Assembly (NCBI GenBank): GCA_964036665.1
Contig: OZ038530.1
Location: 12,557,001 to 12,621,000 of the forward strand
DNA: 64,000 bases
Direction of reading: 5' to 3'
Source of the DNA: Gordius sp. MW1
Taxonomy: Eukaryota > Nematomorpha > Gordioida > Gordea > Gordiidae
In this document: positions 1 to 11,008 of the stretch, in pieces
Position numbering within the stretch: the first letter of the stretch is position 1
Layout: each line of letters opens with the position of its first letter
Notes under the pieces: model-generated
The model's input: only the letters and a program-made list of their open reading frames with translations
The model's database searches: none
What the model was told of the DNA's origin: nothing
Translations under genes and position numbers: made by a program

Positions 1-726
1 ATTAGTGATTCTATTGTGATCAGGCCTCGGTAAAACGTGAAAATAATATTAGAATCTAGTGTCGTTTTGCCGTTGTTGGAATAAAGGAGGTTCACGGCCT
101 AACCCTTCCTTTAGCGCAATATAATTAATACATCGCGGTTTTAGTACTTTCAAATTCTTTGCCCCTAAATAAGCGAGCGTGATTCCAATGATAAAGGAAG
201 TCTAGGGTCCCCCCAAAAGCTGCAACTTACTTACTTTAAAAGCCTCCTCAAGCCTTTTGCGCTTAATATTAACTTTAACACGTGTCGTCGTATCGGGTTC
301 ATTATTTAAACAAGTTAGACAATTTTGAAGTTTCAGTCCCTCCCCTGACCAACGGAGTAATAATTTAATAGAACGCTTCTTGCCAGAGCGCAAGTGCGAG
401 CTCTCGCGCTGTCGATCGGTCGTTAATTTTATATGCGAGGCGGACGACCTCCTACCCGCCTTTTAAAAGAAAAATTTTGCACTTCAAAAACTTGGTACTT
501 TAGGCGCAAAAAATGTTTGAAATCGTTGAAAAAAACTCTGTGATTCCTTCTGAATCGATAAAAATTTGTGAAAATTTTTTGACAACCTAGCACCCATAAC
601 TCACCTCAGGTTTAATGTATAAAAGAAATTTAATTTAGGTTCAGCTCAAAATTCAAATTGACTTTATCAAATTCTACCACTCCATTTTTACATTTTTTTT
701 AATCCTCCTCTTTCTTTGATTGTTTA
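1..726. other. No gene seen
   Basis: AT-rich non-coding sequence. Short open frames here have no recognisable protein content and no splice-site support, so I annotate nothing. Confidence 0.6.
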
Positions 727-734
727 TCACCTAG

Positions 735-874
735 TAATGTTGTAAAAAGGCTGGGTTCTGTTTGGTCTACCTTTGCTTTTAGTCGACTAAACATGACCCA
801 ATTTGGTTTGTTTATGTTCAATCAATTAAAACCACAGGTCGACCAAACTAAACCCAGCCCTTTTAACTACACTA
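735..874. mobile_element. Foldback hAT-type MITE (family A), 140 bp
   Basis: The ends are inverted copies of a GTTGTAAAAAGGCTGGG-like sequence, and the interior holds GTCGAC palindromes, so the unit can fold on itself. It is flanked on both sides by TCACCTAG (727-734 and 875-882), a perfect 8-bp duplication typical of hAT transposition. No coding capacity. Other copies lie at 12722-12905, 13793-13871, 19545-19690 and 29944-30110. Confidence 0.85.
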
Positions 875-1220
875 TCACCTAGGCTGGTGGTCAGTCCTTT
901 TAACATCTTGTGCATTCTCATATCGTGCCTTATTTTATGATTCCAAACAATGTAAGCTTGCCTCTTCCTTCCTCTTTCGTTTCCCAGTTTCTCGACGTAT
1001 GCGTGGAAAAATTATTCGGATCGTGTTCGAGTCGATATTCCAAAAATACATTAAAGGTTCGGGTTTTAAATTACAAAACAGCTTACGAGTCGGGTTTATG
1101 TTACAAAAAATGAATTATGCATGACCTTACCTAAATTTTCCCATGCCAAAATATGTAATTTTAATGAACAAACTTTACCTTAGGAGATTATCTAATCTTA
1201 AATTGGAAATTGTCCTTTTG

Positions 1221-1374
1221 CATAGGCGTAGCCAAGGGGGGGGGGCTTCCCCCCTCTAGTATTGGTTGAAATTTATTAAAAGTATGGCTAAAATTTCAAA
1301 AAATGTTGATTTTGTCCCTTCCTAAATCATTACTGCCCCCCCCCCCTCTTATTTCAATGTTGGCGACGCCCATG
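1221..1374. mobile_element. Foldback MITE (family B, GGCGTAGCC ends), 154 bp
   Basis: Inverted ends CATAGGCGTAGCCA and TGGCGACGCCCATG enclose G-runs on the left and C-runs on the right. Direct repeats TCCTTTTG flank it (1213-1220 and 1375-1382), an 8-bp duplication that again suggests a hAT-type transposase. This is the most frequent small repeat in the window. Confidence 0.85.
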
Positions 1375-1382
1375 TCCTTTTG

Positions 1383-2466
1383 GATGAGTGGCTTATCATC
1401 TAGACCATGGTGGCGCTAATATATTCAATCACTGACCACATCCTCGATACCTAAATCCCCATAGTTTTTTGTCTCAATGTCCTCTTTTAGTTTAGATTAT
1501 TGATCGCGATTTGGCGAGGAAGGCTCGCTCCTTCCATAGGAGTATATTATATGATATATTGACTGCTTTTCAAGGCTAAGCGATAGGAAAGACATTTACA
1601 AAAAGGGGCTAACTTTTTATTTGAAGTTAAAGCTATAAATGCAACGGAGAAATGCTAAAAGCGGATAAAACGAAAAAAATAGTATATATTTTAATTTGGG
1701 ATTCTAGGTTGCGGCCTGTTATTAACGAGTAATTTAAAATTTAACATAGCAATTATGTATGATACCGATTAGGAAAATTAGTATTTTTATATAAAAATTT
1801 TCTATTTAATTCGTGTTATTTGAGGCATCAAGTTTAATTTATTATCATTTTTTTTGGATGGCTCTATGTGACGGACTAGATTTAATATTACCATGCCTTA
1901 TCATTTTAAGTAGATTTTTATTGAATATTGAGCTCGCTGAGCTGGCATTTTAGCTACAAACTCACCTAAGAACGGGCACTAGTCAACTAGGATAAGTGGA
2001 AAATGACTGCAAAAAAGATCATTTATTGGCTATGTGAAGTCATAAAAGAGCGTTTTAAAATTGAGAAATTCCTACACAGCCTACTGAGCCTTTTGAATAG
2101 CGGCTTCCTTATAAGATGCAATTTTATTTATTCATTAAAATGAATCGTGCTATCTGTGCTCCTAACGCTAGAGTGCCGCTTAACCGAAGCTCATATATTA
2201 TCCTCTTCTAATATAATTAACGTTTCAGTCGACCTTCTTACGGTAACTCCTATTGCAGCGGAATAAATAAATTAAGCTCGGTTGACAAAATGAACAAAAA
2301 TAAGTGGTAATAAATTAAAAAGTTACATATATGGCGATGCCAAAGATTTATATAAAAATGAGTCGGCATGGATTTATGGATCGAGATTCTATTGGATTTA
2401 ACAACCTCCACAGTGGTCTCTGTGCGTGAAGTAAAAAAAAATTGCATTGGGTACCTGAATATTTCT
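1383..2466. other. No gene seen
   Basis: AT-rich DNA without recognised genes or repeats. Short open frames here look like chance. Confidence 0.5.
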
Positions 2467-2739
2467 CTTGAGGTTAGAGACCTGCAAAATCGATTTTTTT
2501 AAGGCCGGGCCCGGCCCGGGCCCGGAATTAAAATGGGGAAATAGGCCCGGCTCGGGCCCGTATTTTAGCATCTTTAAAAACAAGGCCCGAGCCCGGCCCG
2601 GGCCCGACCCGGAATTTTGGTAATTGCAGAAACTTAATCAAACTTAATTATGGTAAAATTTTTTATTAAATAATAAAACGCACATAAAAAAATTATAAAT
2701 GGATAAAAAATTATTTTGATGCAAAAAACACAGGCATCA

Positions 2740-3003
2740 AAAATTTCCGTGTTTTAGACTTGTTCTCCGCTCTTCATAAATGCGACCAGCTGACGTAAAA
2801 CACCTCTCACTCGAGACCAAATCAGGTGTCGAAAAAATCTTACAAACAAGAGGGCTAAGCGCTGCAAATGACCACTGTGGTCTTTCGACCAATCCGATAA
2901 TTTCATTTTTTTTCTCATTGATTTTTAACTTTGTGTTGGTGTCAACTTCATTTTCCTCCCTCTTTCTCCATAGAAGATGTTTCATGCCATATCCATTCAA
3001 CAA
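2740..3003 (-). pseudogene. hAT transposase C-terminal (dimerisation) fragment
   Basis: The minus-strand translation contains LSPLVCKIFSTPDLVSSER and CFTSAGRIYEERRTSLK, matching the hAT dimerisation-domain pattern (small residues, SSER, FS.AGR, ERR, LK). Only the C-terminal part is present; the BED finger and the catalytic core were not found nearby. It sits inside the TIR-bounded element 2475-6425 and resembles the domain at 47341-47553, so the two elements belong to related families. Confidence 0.75.
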
Positions 3004-3776
3004 AATTGGGCTATTGAGGATATGAGACCTTTTTTGATTTTTGCAGGATTTGTAAGTTTTGTTAAAAGTGGCATAAATAATTGTCCAATTTTTATTTTCC
3101 TGGACTTCTTTACAGCATTTATGTTTTTGTAGAAGGGTGTTCCATATTAAGCATTATCAAAACTAACATAAATATTGCCCGATGAGCAGGAATTATAGGA
3201 TAACATATTCCTGCAAATCTTACAAAAAACAAAATTTATTTTCTTATAATATTTTCCATACTTCACTCTTTTCTCTAAAATTTTCTTTTACTTTATAAAA
3301 TTCTTTCCGAATATTTTCAGCTATTAGCAGTAGATTTTTTTTGTTCCATACTTAATTGTTTGTATATTAGAAGACTCGGGCCTTCGGCCCTCGTGGGAAG
3401 GGGGAGAAGGGAAGGGGAGTAGGGGAAGGGAAGAGGGGAAGGGAAGAGGGGAAGGGGGAACTCTTCTATACTCCGTATAAACGTAGCATATTTGCTATGC
3501 AATTTATGGGCGAGAAAGGTGGGAAGGGGCGAGAATGCCTATAGGGGGTATTAGATGCAAAATAATTAGTTAATTAGTTATAGGCCCTTGTAGGGGAGGA
3601 CATAGGGTAATTATCAATGTTAACCAATTCAAAAACGAAAAAAAATTTCGATTTATTTGGCCAATGGTCATTTTTTTATTGGTCAGTAGCCAGCGGGCGG
3701 TCAAAAATTCATATTATCATTGGTATTAACATGAACAAATATTAATTTAATTTAAAAAAATTAAAAAAAAAATTTG

Positions 3777-3849
3777 TCCCCTCACTGACTTGAACCCCAC
3801 ACCTCCAGTTCACAAGCCGGCGCTATAACCACTATACCATGCTGGCTTT
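3777..3849 (-). repeat. tRNA-like segment (SINE head or tRNA pseudogene)
   Basis: On the minus strand there is an A-box-like TGGTATAGTGG, a GTG anticodon-like triplet in CTTGTGAAC, and a B-box-like GGTTCAAGT in tRNA order and spacing. The acceptor stem does not pair (GCCAGC against GTGAGG), so a working tRNA is unlikely. An oligo-A/T-rich tail follows on the minus strand, which suits a tRNA-derived SINE. It occurs in only one of the three host-element copies. Confidence 0.55.
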
Positions 3850-4564
3850 AAAATAGTAGAAGTTATTATGTTATTTATATAGATGATGAAATAATAAAGT
3901 TGTGTTTTATGTTTAGAAAATCAATATATATCGTCGGTCAGTAGCCAGCGGACGGTCAAAAAGTCATATTATCAATGGTATTAACAAAAACAAAAAATTA
4001 ATTTAATGTAAAAAAAAATTAAAAAAAAGTTTTTTTTTAGTTTTAAAAAAGGGCTAAATTCTTAAACTACCAGCCCGATTCGCTCGAAACTTTACCCGTA
4101 GGTGCCCAGGGCGGCCGGGGGTAAAATAACCTTTTCAGATTCCTAAAATACCTTTTCATTTTAAAAATATCGGACATTTCCCTGCCACACGTGCGGTGTA
4201 ATATCTATGACACGTAGAAAAATTTTACTAATTATATAAACTTACGCGCGCCATCTAATAAAGTACAATTCGTGTCTGAGTTTAATAGTAGATTCAATTT
4301 AATTAGAAATAACGGGCTATGCTTATACCTTTGAAGGAGGTTTCGAATTTTGTGTTAGTTTCTATCGATATATTTTATCGTAAATTAGAATCTAATACCT
4401 ATATTATTTTTTTAAATATTACTTTTTAGGTTTTCTATGAAATCACAATCTAATTAAATGAAATATATTAACCCAATAAAAAAATATATATGCATTTATA
4501 AGGTTAAAAATATATATTACATAGTTGGCTGTCTGTTAGACCATCTATAATAAATTTTTAGGTT

Positions 4565-5760
4565 ATATATAAAATTTGGCCAATGGTCATTTTTTTCATT
4601 GGTAAGCAGCCAGGACACGGTAAAAGTGGATATAAATTCATAAGTCAAAAAAAACGAGAAAAAAAAAATTTCGAATCACATTTTGGCCAATGGTCATTTT
4701 TTCCATCGGTCAGGAGCCAGCGGACGGCCAAAAAGTCATAATAGCAATGGTAGTAACAGGAACAATCATAATAGTCAAAAAAAAACGAAAAAATAAACTC
4801 GGATTCACATTTTGGCCAATGGTCATTTTTTTCCATTGGTCAGCAGCCAGCACACGGTAAAAGTGGATATAAATTCACAAGAGTAAAAAAAACGAAAAAA
4901 AAATTTTCGAATCACATTTTGGCCAATGGTCATTTTTTTCCATTGGTCAGCAGCCAGGACACAATAAAAGTGGATATAAATTCATAATAGTCAAAAAAAA
5001 CGAAATAAAAGTTTTCGAATCACATTTTGGCCAATGGTCATTTTATTTCATTGGTCAGCAGCCAGCGGACGGCCAAAAAGTCATAATAGCAATGGTAGGA
5101 ACAGGAACAATCATAATAGTCAAAAAAAACGAAAAAAATAATTTCGATTCACATTTTGGCCAATGGTCATTTTTTCCATCGGTCAGGAGCCAGCGGACGG
5201 CCAAAAAGTCATAATAGCAATGGTAGTAACAGGAACAATCATAATAGTCAAAAAAAACGAAAAAATAAACTCGGATGCACATTTTGGCCAATGGTCATTT
5301 TTTTCATTGGTCAGCAGCCAACGGACGGCCAAAAAGTCTTATTATCAATGATAGTAACAAGAACAATCATAAAAGTCAAAAAAAACTCCGGGATTCTAAC
5401 CCAAAAACTAGTTAAATTGCATAGCAATTAAAAGTAAACAACTTTTATTTATGTTTATTATATAACATTGGTCAGCAGCCAGCGGACGGCCAAAAAGTCA
5501 TAATAGCAATGGTAGAAACAGGAACAATTATAGTAGTCAAAAAAAACGAAAAAAATAATTTCGATTCACATTTTGGCCAATGGTCATTTTTTTCATTGGT
5601 CAGCAGCCAGCGGACGGCCAAAAATTCTTATTATCAATGATAGTAACAAGAACAATCATAAGAGTCAAAAAAAACTCCGGGATTCCAACCCCAAAACTAG
5701 TTAAATTGCATAGCAATTAAAAAGTAAACAACTTTTATTTATGTTTATTTATAACTAGTT
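4565..5760. repeat. Minisatellite, units of about 107 and 129 bp
   Basis: The motif TTGGCCAATGGTCATTTTTT recurs at about 4683, 4812, 4918, 5027, 5156, 5284 and 5576. Spacings alternate near 106-109 and 128-129 bp. Each unit contains CATTGGTCAGCAGCCAG and a short A-run. Open frames through it reflect unit lengths that happen to stay in phase, not a protein. A second array with AACTAGTTAAATTGCATAGC follows to about 5900. Confidence 0.9.
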
Positions 5761-6433
5761 AAATTGCATAGCATTAAAAGTAAACAACTTTTATATTTAT
5801 TATATAACCAAAACTAGTTAAAATGCATAGCAATTAAAAGTAAACAACTTTTATTTATGTTAATTATATAACTAGTTAAATTGCATAGCACAACTTTTAT
5901 CTATGTTTATTATATAATAGATAATTTAACAAATCTTATATATAACCATTATATAACACACCGAGGGAGATAGAGATGAGGGGTGGGGCACCTCTTATGC
6001 ATAGCAATTAAAAATAACACAGCGAGGGAGATAGAGATGAGGGGTGGGGCACCTCTTTCTCATCCATTAATTTAAAAAAGCGATAACCTAATATACCCAA
6101 TGCAAATAGATAGGGTAACGGACGACGGACGACGGACGACGGACGGACACCAAAAAACGATCCCATAAATTGCATAGCAATTAATAAGCTCGAAATGAAT
6201 AAATGAGTGTTTAACAGATTCAATAACTTGTAATTAATTTTTTGAAATATTATAGATTGTTTTAAACAGAATAAAAGACTACTTAGACTCTTCTAAATTA
6301 TTCCGGGCCGGGCCTATAATTTATAAATTAGGCCCGGCCCGGAATTTTACAGCCTAAAAATTTAAGGCCCGAGCCCGGCCCGGGCTTTTTCGGGCCGGGC
6401 CTCGGGCCGCCCGTGCAGGTCTCTACTTGAGAT

Positions 6434-8085
6434 ATTGGTATAATGCTCTATCCTAGGTTATCGAAGGACATGGCCACTATTTGGACGAAAACACTTTAAA
6501 GCCTAGGCACCTATACCACCCTTTTTAATTAATTGCTATGCAATTTATTCTTTGTTATGTTGAATCAGTTATTAAATTAAAAATCAACCATGATTAATCC
6601 CTTAGTTTCAACGCCAAAAAGGCATTAAATTAGTATAAGCCGTGAAGATTTGCGGAAGCGCGGGATTAAAGAATGATAAGAAAGAGAGATGTAAAAATTC
6701 AATTTTGGATGAAATAAACTGAATGAAAGCAAACTCCTTTAGCCTTTTCATTACTATAAAGGCGATTTGGGACATTTTATTTCTCAAGCAATACTTTGCT
6801 CTGTTCCTGGGCTATAAAGCATCGAACAGTGAGCGATATTTAGTTGGTGTAAGTGTGGTAAGGAGGCTAAGGCAAATTGAAATGGAATCTGGAAGTAAAA
6901 TTAGGGTGACATTGAAGGAGGGGGGGGGGAGTATGGCGACCTTAGCAAATATTTGTGCAGTTCTTGTAAGGTGAAATGGCCTAAAATATCCCTTCTTTTG
7001 CTTTAAATAAATACGTTAACGGGGAATATATATGAAGGAAAGTGATTGAGAAACTTCTTGATCCCTCGGCCCGATATTTAATATTTAATTGGAATATGTT
7101 AACACTTTCATTGCTATTAGCCGTTACTTTAAATTCTTAAATTAACAGATAAATTTGGGAGGAATGCAAAGACTTTAATTCATGATAAAGTAGATTTCCA
7201 TGTCATTTCCACCCAAGGTAGCCTGCAGGAAGGCTCTTAATTTCCACTAAATTTTACATTATTCCTACTCAGTTACAAACACAAAAATAACACTACTTTA
7301 TGGTAAACTACCTTGCTTGTGTTTGTGCGTAATGGGAATAGGATAGGAAGGAGGAATGAGGGGCCCAATTATAAATTGGCGTCGTCGAGTAGTTGAAGGG
7401 TGCACTGTTTGTCTCCCTCACTATTATTATAATAACTAAGACACGAAGAAGACCTCGCTGTTTTAACTAGTAGATTCCTACCTGAGCGCCTCTGGCATGC
7501 ATCATTTTTGTCATCACATTGAGTTGGACTATTTAAAGAATTCGTTAGCACCCCCCCCCCCCCCCTCCCTTTTTAGGGTGCCTCTTAAAAGCGATTTTGC
7601 ATAGATGCAAAAAAAAATGAATACACGTTAAAGTATAGTTCTGTCTAAATACGTGTTCTATTTTTGTGTTTTTGCTCGTAAAACAAATATTTATCCTTTA
7701 ATTACGCTTATTAATGCATATTCTCATATGTTAACTAAACTAAAATTGTCGATTCCACGACATGTATATCGCATATTTAGACAATCAAAAATATGGCGCC
7801 ATGAAGTTGAATCGTATATTAAGACGGGCCCTTAGAGAGGAAACTTTCGGCTCATGACGAAAAATAAACCCGCACCAACGATTACATTAAGAATGATGTG
7901 GCTCGCTTGGGATGGTCATTTACAGAATTTGAATTACGATGGGGCGGTTATATATATTTAAGGTTTTTGAGATTGACGTGGGGGAAGGTGGTTTTTCTGC
8001 CCCCCCCTCCCGCCCCACTCAGTTAGGCCCATCCATGTTTTAACATTTTTCGGTTGCGCGGTTAGAATTTGTTGGCATTTATGTT
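6434..8085. other. No gene seen
   Basis: AT-rich DNA with a C-run of about 14 bases near 7551. A short piece of the TTGCTATGCAATTTAT terminal motif at 6532-6547 is probably a relic of the minisatellite-bearing family. The open frames at 6723-6974 and 7369-7551 lack recognisable protein features. Confidence 0.5.
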
Positions 8086-8093
8086 GTAAGATG

Positions 8094-8258
8094 CATGGGC
8101 GTAGCCAAGAATGAAATTCGAGGGGGCAATAGTGATTAGGGAGTGGCAAACTTTAAATTCTTTCTAAAATTTTAGCCATAATTATAGTAATTATATGAAA
8201 TTTTTTGATTTAGAGTGGGGCAGTCGCCCCTCCCTGCCATCCCCTGGCTACGCCTATG
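8094..8258. mobile_element. Foldback MITE (family B)
   Basis: Starts CATGGGCGTAGCCA and ends TGGCTACGCCTATG. The flanks GTAAGATG and ATAAGATC agree at 6 of 8 positions, consistent with an old 8-bp target duplication. Confidence 0.75.
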
Positions 8259-8354
8259 ATAAGATCTACCATATTGCTGAAAGTTAACATGAATTACTAG
8301 AAAGCGATAAGCTATTTTAAAATAATAGTCGGTAACTTTTAATCTTACTTAGAG

Positions 8355-8700
8355 CTATAGCCCTGCAAAATGGAATTTCTTGATCCCGAGCCCGACATTT
8401 TTATTTAATTTTGCCCGAGCCCGACCCAAACCCGAATTTTTTTTACTCAGGCCCGACCCGAGCTCGGCTCAACTTTTTTGAAATTAAATTCGTGAAAATT
8501 TTATTTGTAATACCATCCGCACCCTTGATTTTACCTAAAAATATTTTGTCTCCTCTAAATAGCCTACTCAACAAAGGAATTAGTAAAAATTAAAAAAATC
8601 TTTTAGCTACATTTTGCCTCGGTTGGGGTCAGGTTGACCCATCAGGTCCGACCCGAGCCCGATTAAATTTAAATTTTTGGCGGGCTAAGCTAAGGCTTCA
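8355..8700. mobile_element. Degenerate hAT-related element with GCCCGA arrays
   Basis: The left part contains CCTGCAAAATGG, like the end of the hAT element at 2475, then GCCCGAGCCCGAC-type arrays. The right part repeats CGACCCGAGCCCG. The interior closely resembles 10610-10905 (shared AATAGCCTA.TCAACAAAGGA and TGACCCATCAGGTCCGACCC), so the two are copies of one non-autonomous family. No coding sequence. Confidence 0.6.
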
Positions 8701-9250
8701 CTTAACGCTAACTGTAACTACGATACCCTTATACATTGAGCCATGATTTGCGTCATTTTTGAAAATGTAATATGTGTGAGGCAATAGTATATTTTCATTA
8801 ATCATGATAAAATTATCTGGTTGGAGGTTTTGGGGACCTTCGCTTAGCGCTTAGCAATGAAAGTTGTCTCCGAACGTGGATTCAAAAGAAGAACGAACCC
8901 ATTTTCATCACATTTTACCCGTGAGATGGGTCCGATTTTAGTTGGCTTCATGACTTTATTTCTTTTTCATCCCACTAAATTCACTCATTTGTACACTATC
9001 ACACAACGCGGTATCCCCATTTTAACTCTTCCAAATGCCGCCTGGCAAGCAAACCCCTCCCTATCCTATCTAACAACTTCCGCATTTACATTTAAACGAG
9101 CCTTTTTGTCAACGAACCGACCGACGTTCACCGCGATGAAATGGTTAAGTTGTTTTAAAACGAGGCAAGAATCATATGGGCCGTTTTAATTAATGGTTAA
9201 ATAATAACCAACAAACTATTAAAAACTCAATTTTGTTAAAATAAAAATAT

Positions 9251-9421
9251 TATGAGCCTAGCCAGCATTGGAATTAGAGGGGGGCAATAATGATTTAGGG
9301 TGGGACAAAATGATGATTTTTGCAATTTTAGCCTTTATTGTAATTAATAAAAGCAACTTTTCGTATTTAGAGGGGGGCAGCCGCCCCTCTCTGCCCCCCC
9401 CCCCTCTTGGCTACGCCCATG
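9251..9421. mobile_element. Foldback MITE (family B)
   Basis: Left end TATGAGCCTAGCCA, right end TTGGCTACGCCCATG, with the usual G-rich and C-rich inner arms. I see no clear target duplication. Confidence 0.75.
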
Positions 9422-9458
9422 AAAGTGTGTAATTGTTTAAAAGTTAGTTTTCAAAATA

Positions 9459-9793
9459 CAGTCGAAACTTCTTAATCTCAAATCGGATTATCGCGAAAAT
9501 CTTTTAATCGCGAAGTTAACCGCCAATTTGTTTTTTTTAAACGACAATATTAACAAAAACATCCTTTATTGACAAATCGCTTAATAGTACAATATCGGAT
9601 ATTCACAAACATTTTCGAGTCCTTAAATCAACCAGATAATTATATAAAATATCGTTTTATTGCGAAGCGTAAGAAATGAATATTAAATATAATGTACATA
9701 TACTTTTATTTCCATCGTTTAATCGCGAAATATCGGTTAATCGCGAATTTTTTTTAGGCACAAGGCTTTGCAATTAAACGGGTGGTTTGACTG
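9459..9793. mobile_element. Tc1/mariner-superfamily (pogo-like) MITE, 335 bp
   Basis: Begins CAGTCGAAACTTCTTAATC and ends GGTTTGACTG, with TA on each side (9457-9458 and 9794-9795). The TA duplication and CAGT-type ends are typical of pogo/Tigger elements. Inside are repeated TTAATCGCGAA motifs. An inverted relative lies at 35378-35681. No transposase frame. Confidence 0.7.
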
Positions 9794-10134
9794 TAACCAT
9801 TTTAAATTTGCCTTTGCCGTTCGTATCTTAATTATAACCAACACCAAAGAAGAGAGCTACAATTTGAATCAATTATGCTCTTTATGTTGTTAAAGCTTAG
9901 GTGTGCCCGTGAAATTTTAACTGTTTTCAGGGAAAATTAGTCATAGCCGCCGGCCCTTAGATTACCCTTAATATGTTTGAAATTAAATTCCCCCCAAAAA
10001 AATCGCATCCCTTAAACACATTATATATTACACACCCCTTATTATCTTATCTCATAATTTATTACGTAAAGTTTTCCATAAATCTTATTTAAGATAAAAG
10101 TAAATTTTTGAATAAAATACGCTTCTCTCGGAGG

Positions 10135-10291
10135 CATGATGGGCTTGGCCGGGGGGGGGGGCGGCTGCCCCCCTTTTAAATACAAAAATTTATTAAAATT
10201 ATGCCTAAAATTTCAAAGAAATGATCATTTTGTCCTTCCTTAAATCATTATTTTCCCCTTCCCTCTAATTTCAATGCTGGCTACGTCCATG
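10135..10291. mobile_element. Foldback MITE (family B) with perfect 8-bp duplication
   Basis: CTCGGAGG flanks it at 10127-10134 and 10292-10299. The ends are CATGATGGGCTTGGCC and GGCTACGTCCATG, with G-run and C-run inner arms. Confidence 0.85.
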
Positions 10292-10609
10292 CTCGGAGGC
10301 ATTTTATTTTCACGGCAAACTAAATTACGCTTTGAATATTGCAAATATTCTTCTTTTTTTCGAGATATTTATTGATTTTTATGTAAGGCTATCCACCATT
10401 TATGGAATATCCACTTTGCCTGTCCATCCCTTTTTTCAATGTAAATGCAAATCGTTCCGTTCAAATTTACCCGGCCATACTTGCTCCACTTGACTGCATA
10501 CTTAATGACCTGTTATGGAATCATTAGTAGTTACCCAGGTTTAAGTTTTACTTTTGGAATTACATCAAACCTTGTAATGCCAAATGTCCTGATATAAAGT
10601 AACGGGTAG

Positions 10610-10905
10610 AGCGGCCCGAGTTTTGCCCGACCTGAGCCCAAATTTTTTTTTACTCAGGCTCGACTCGAGCCTGACCCTACTTTTTACATTGTAATTTTAT
10701 AACAAATTTTATTTAGAATACCCACCCGCACCCTTTCATGTAACATAAGAGTATTTTGTCTTTTGAATAGCCTATTCAACAAAGGAATTAGTTAAAAGTA
10801 ATAAAATATCTTTTAGCTAGATTTTGGCTCGGGTCGGGTTGACCCATCAGGTCCGACCCTAGCCCGAGGCTCGAAATTTTTATTTTTGGTACGGGTGTGC
10901 TTAGT
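10610..10905. mobile_element. Degenerate hAT-related element with GCCCGA arrays
   Basis: Arrays of GCCCGA/CGGGTC motifs at both ends, with an interior matching 8355-8700. Its terminal sequences have decayed, so I cannot set exact limits. Confidence 0.55.
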
Positions 10906-11008
10906 CGAGATTGTAGCCTTAAAGAGATACTTCTAGACCGGTATTATTTTAATAGCAATTAATTAAGAAAAATTAAAATTCGTGTTAAACTTTTATAACT
11001 AAAATAAA

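Larger units (their letters stand above)
3374..6184 (-). mobile_element. Minisatellite-bearing element, copy 1 (Helentron/HINE-like candidate)
   Basis: Largest of three copies; the others are 11009-12619 and 54031-55932. Read on the minus strand it begins with TTGCTATGCAATTTATGGG and has short GGAC repeats, then two tandem-repeat zones. An inverted copy of its start follows, then a G/A-rich tract and a terminal GC hairpin (GGGCC TTC GGCCC on the plus strand near 3378-3392). A short subterminal inverted repeat plus a 3' hairpin plus central tandem repeats is the plan described for non-autonomous Helentrons. The classification is inference. This copy lies within a hAT element and also contains a tRNA-like segment. 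Confidence 0.6.
2475..6425 (-). mobile_element. hAT DNA transposon carrying a nested insertion
   Basis: The left end is TAGAGACCTGC and the right end GCAGGTCTCTA. The flanks are CTTGAGGT (2467-2474) and CTTGAGAT (6426-6433), an 8-bp hAT-type target duplication with one mismatch. Just inside both ends are dense arrays of GCCCGGGCCC-like motifs (about 2503-2615 and 6302-6412). A fragment of the hAT dimerisation domain lies on the minus strand at 2740-3003. Most of the interior (3374-6184) is a later insertion of a minisatellite-bearing element. The rest of the transposase was not found, so this copy should not be autonomous. Confidence 0.8.

Noticed and set aside
3777-3849. Functional tRNA gene
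   Set aside because: The acceptor stem does not pair and the anticodon stem is imperfect, so I call it a tRNA-like SINE segment only.
4645-5431. Open frames through the minisatellite (also 11784-12145 and 54783-55127)
   Set aside because: They are repetitive on both strands and arise from repeat units whose lengths keep frame. The proteins have no sensible composition.
8857-9189. 110-codon plus-strand open frame
   Set aside because: No recognisable domain, no splice context, and it lies between MITEs. I could not support it as a gene.
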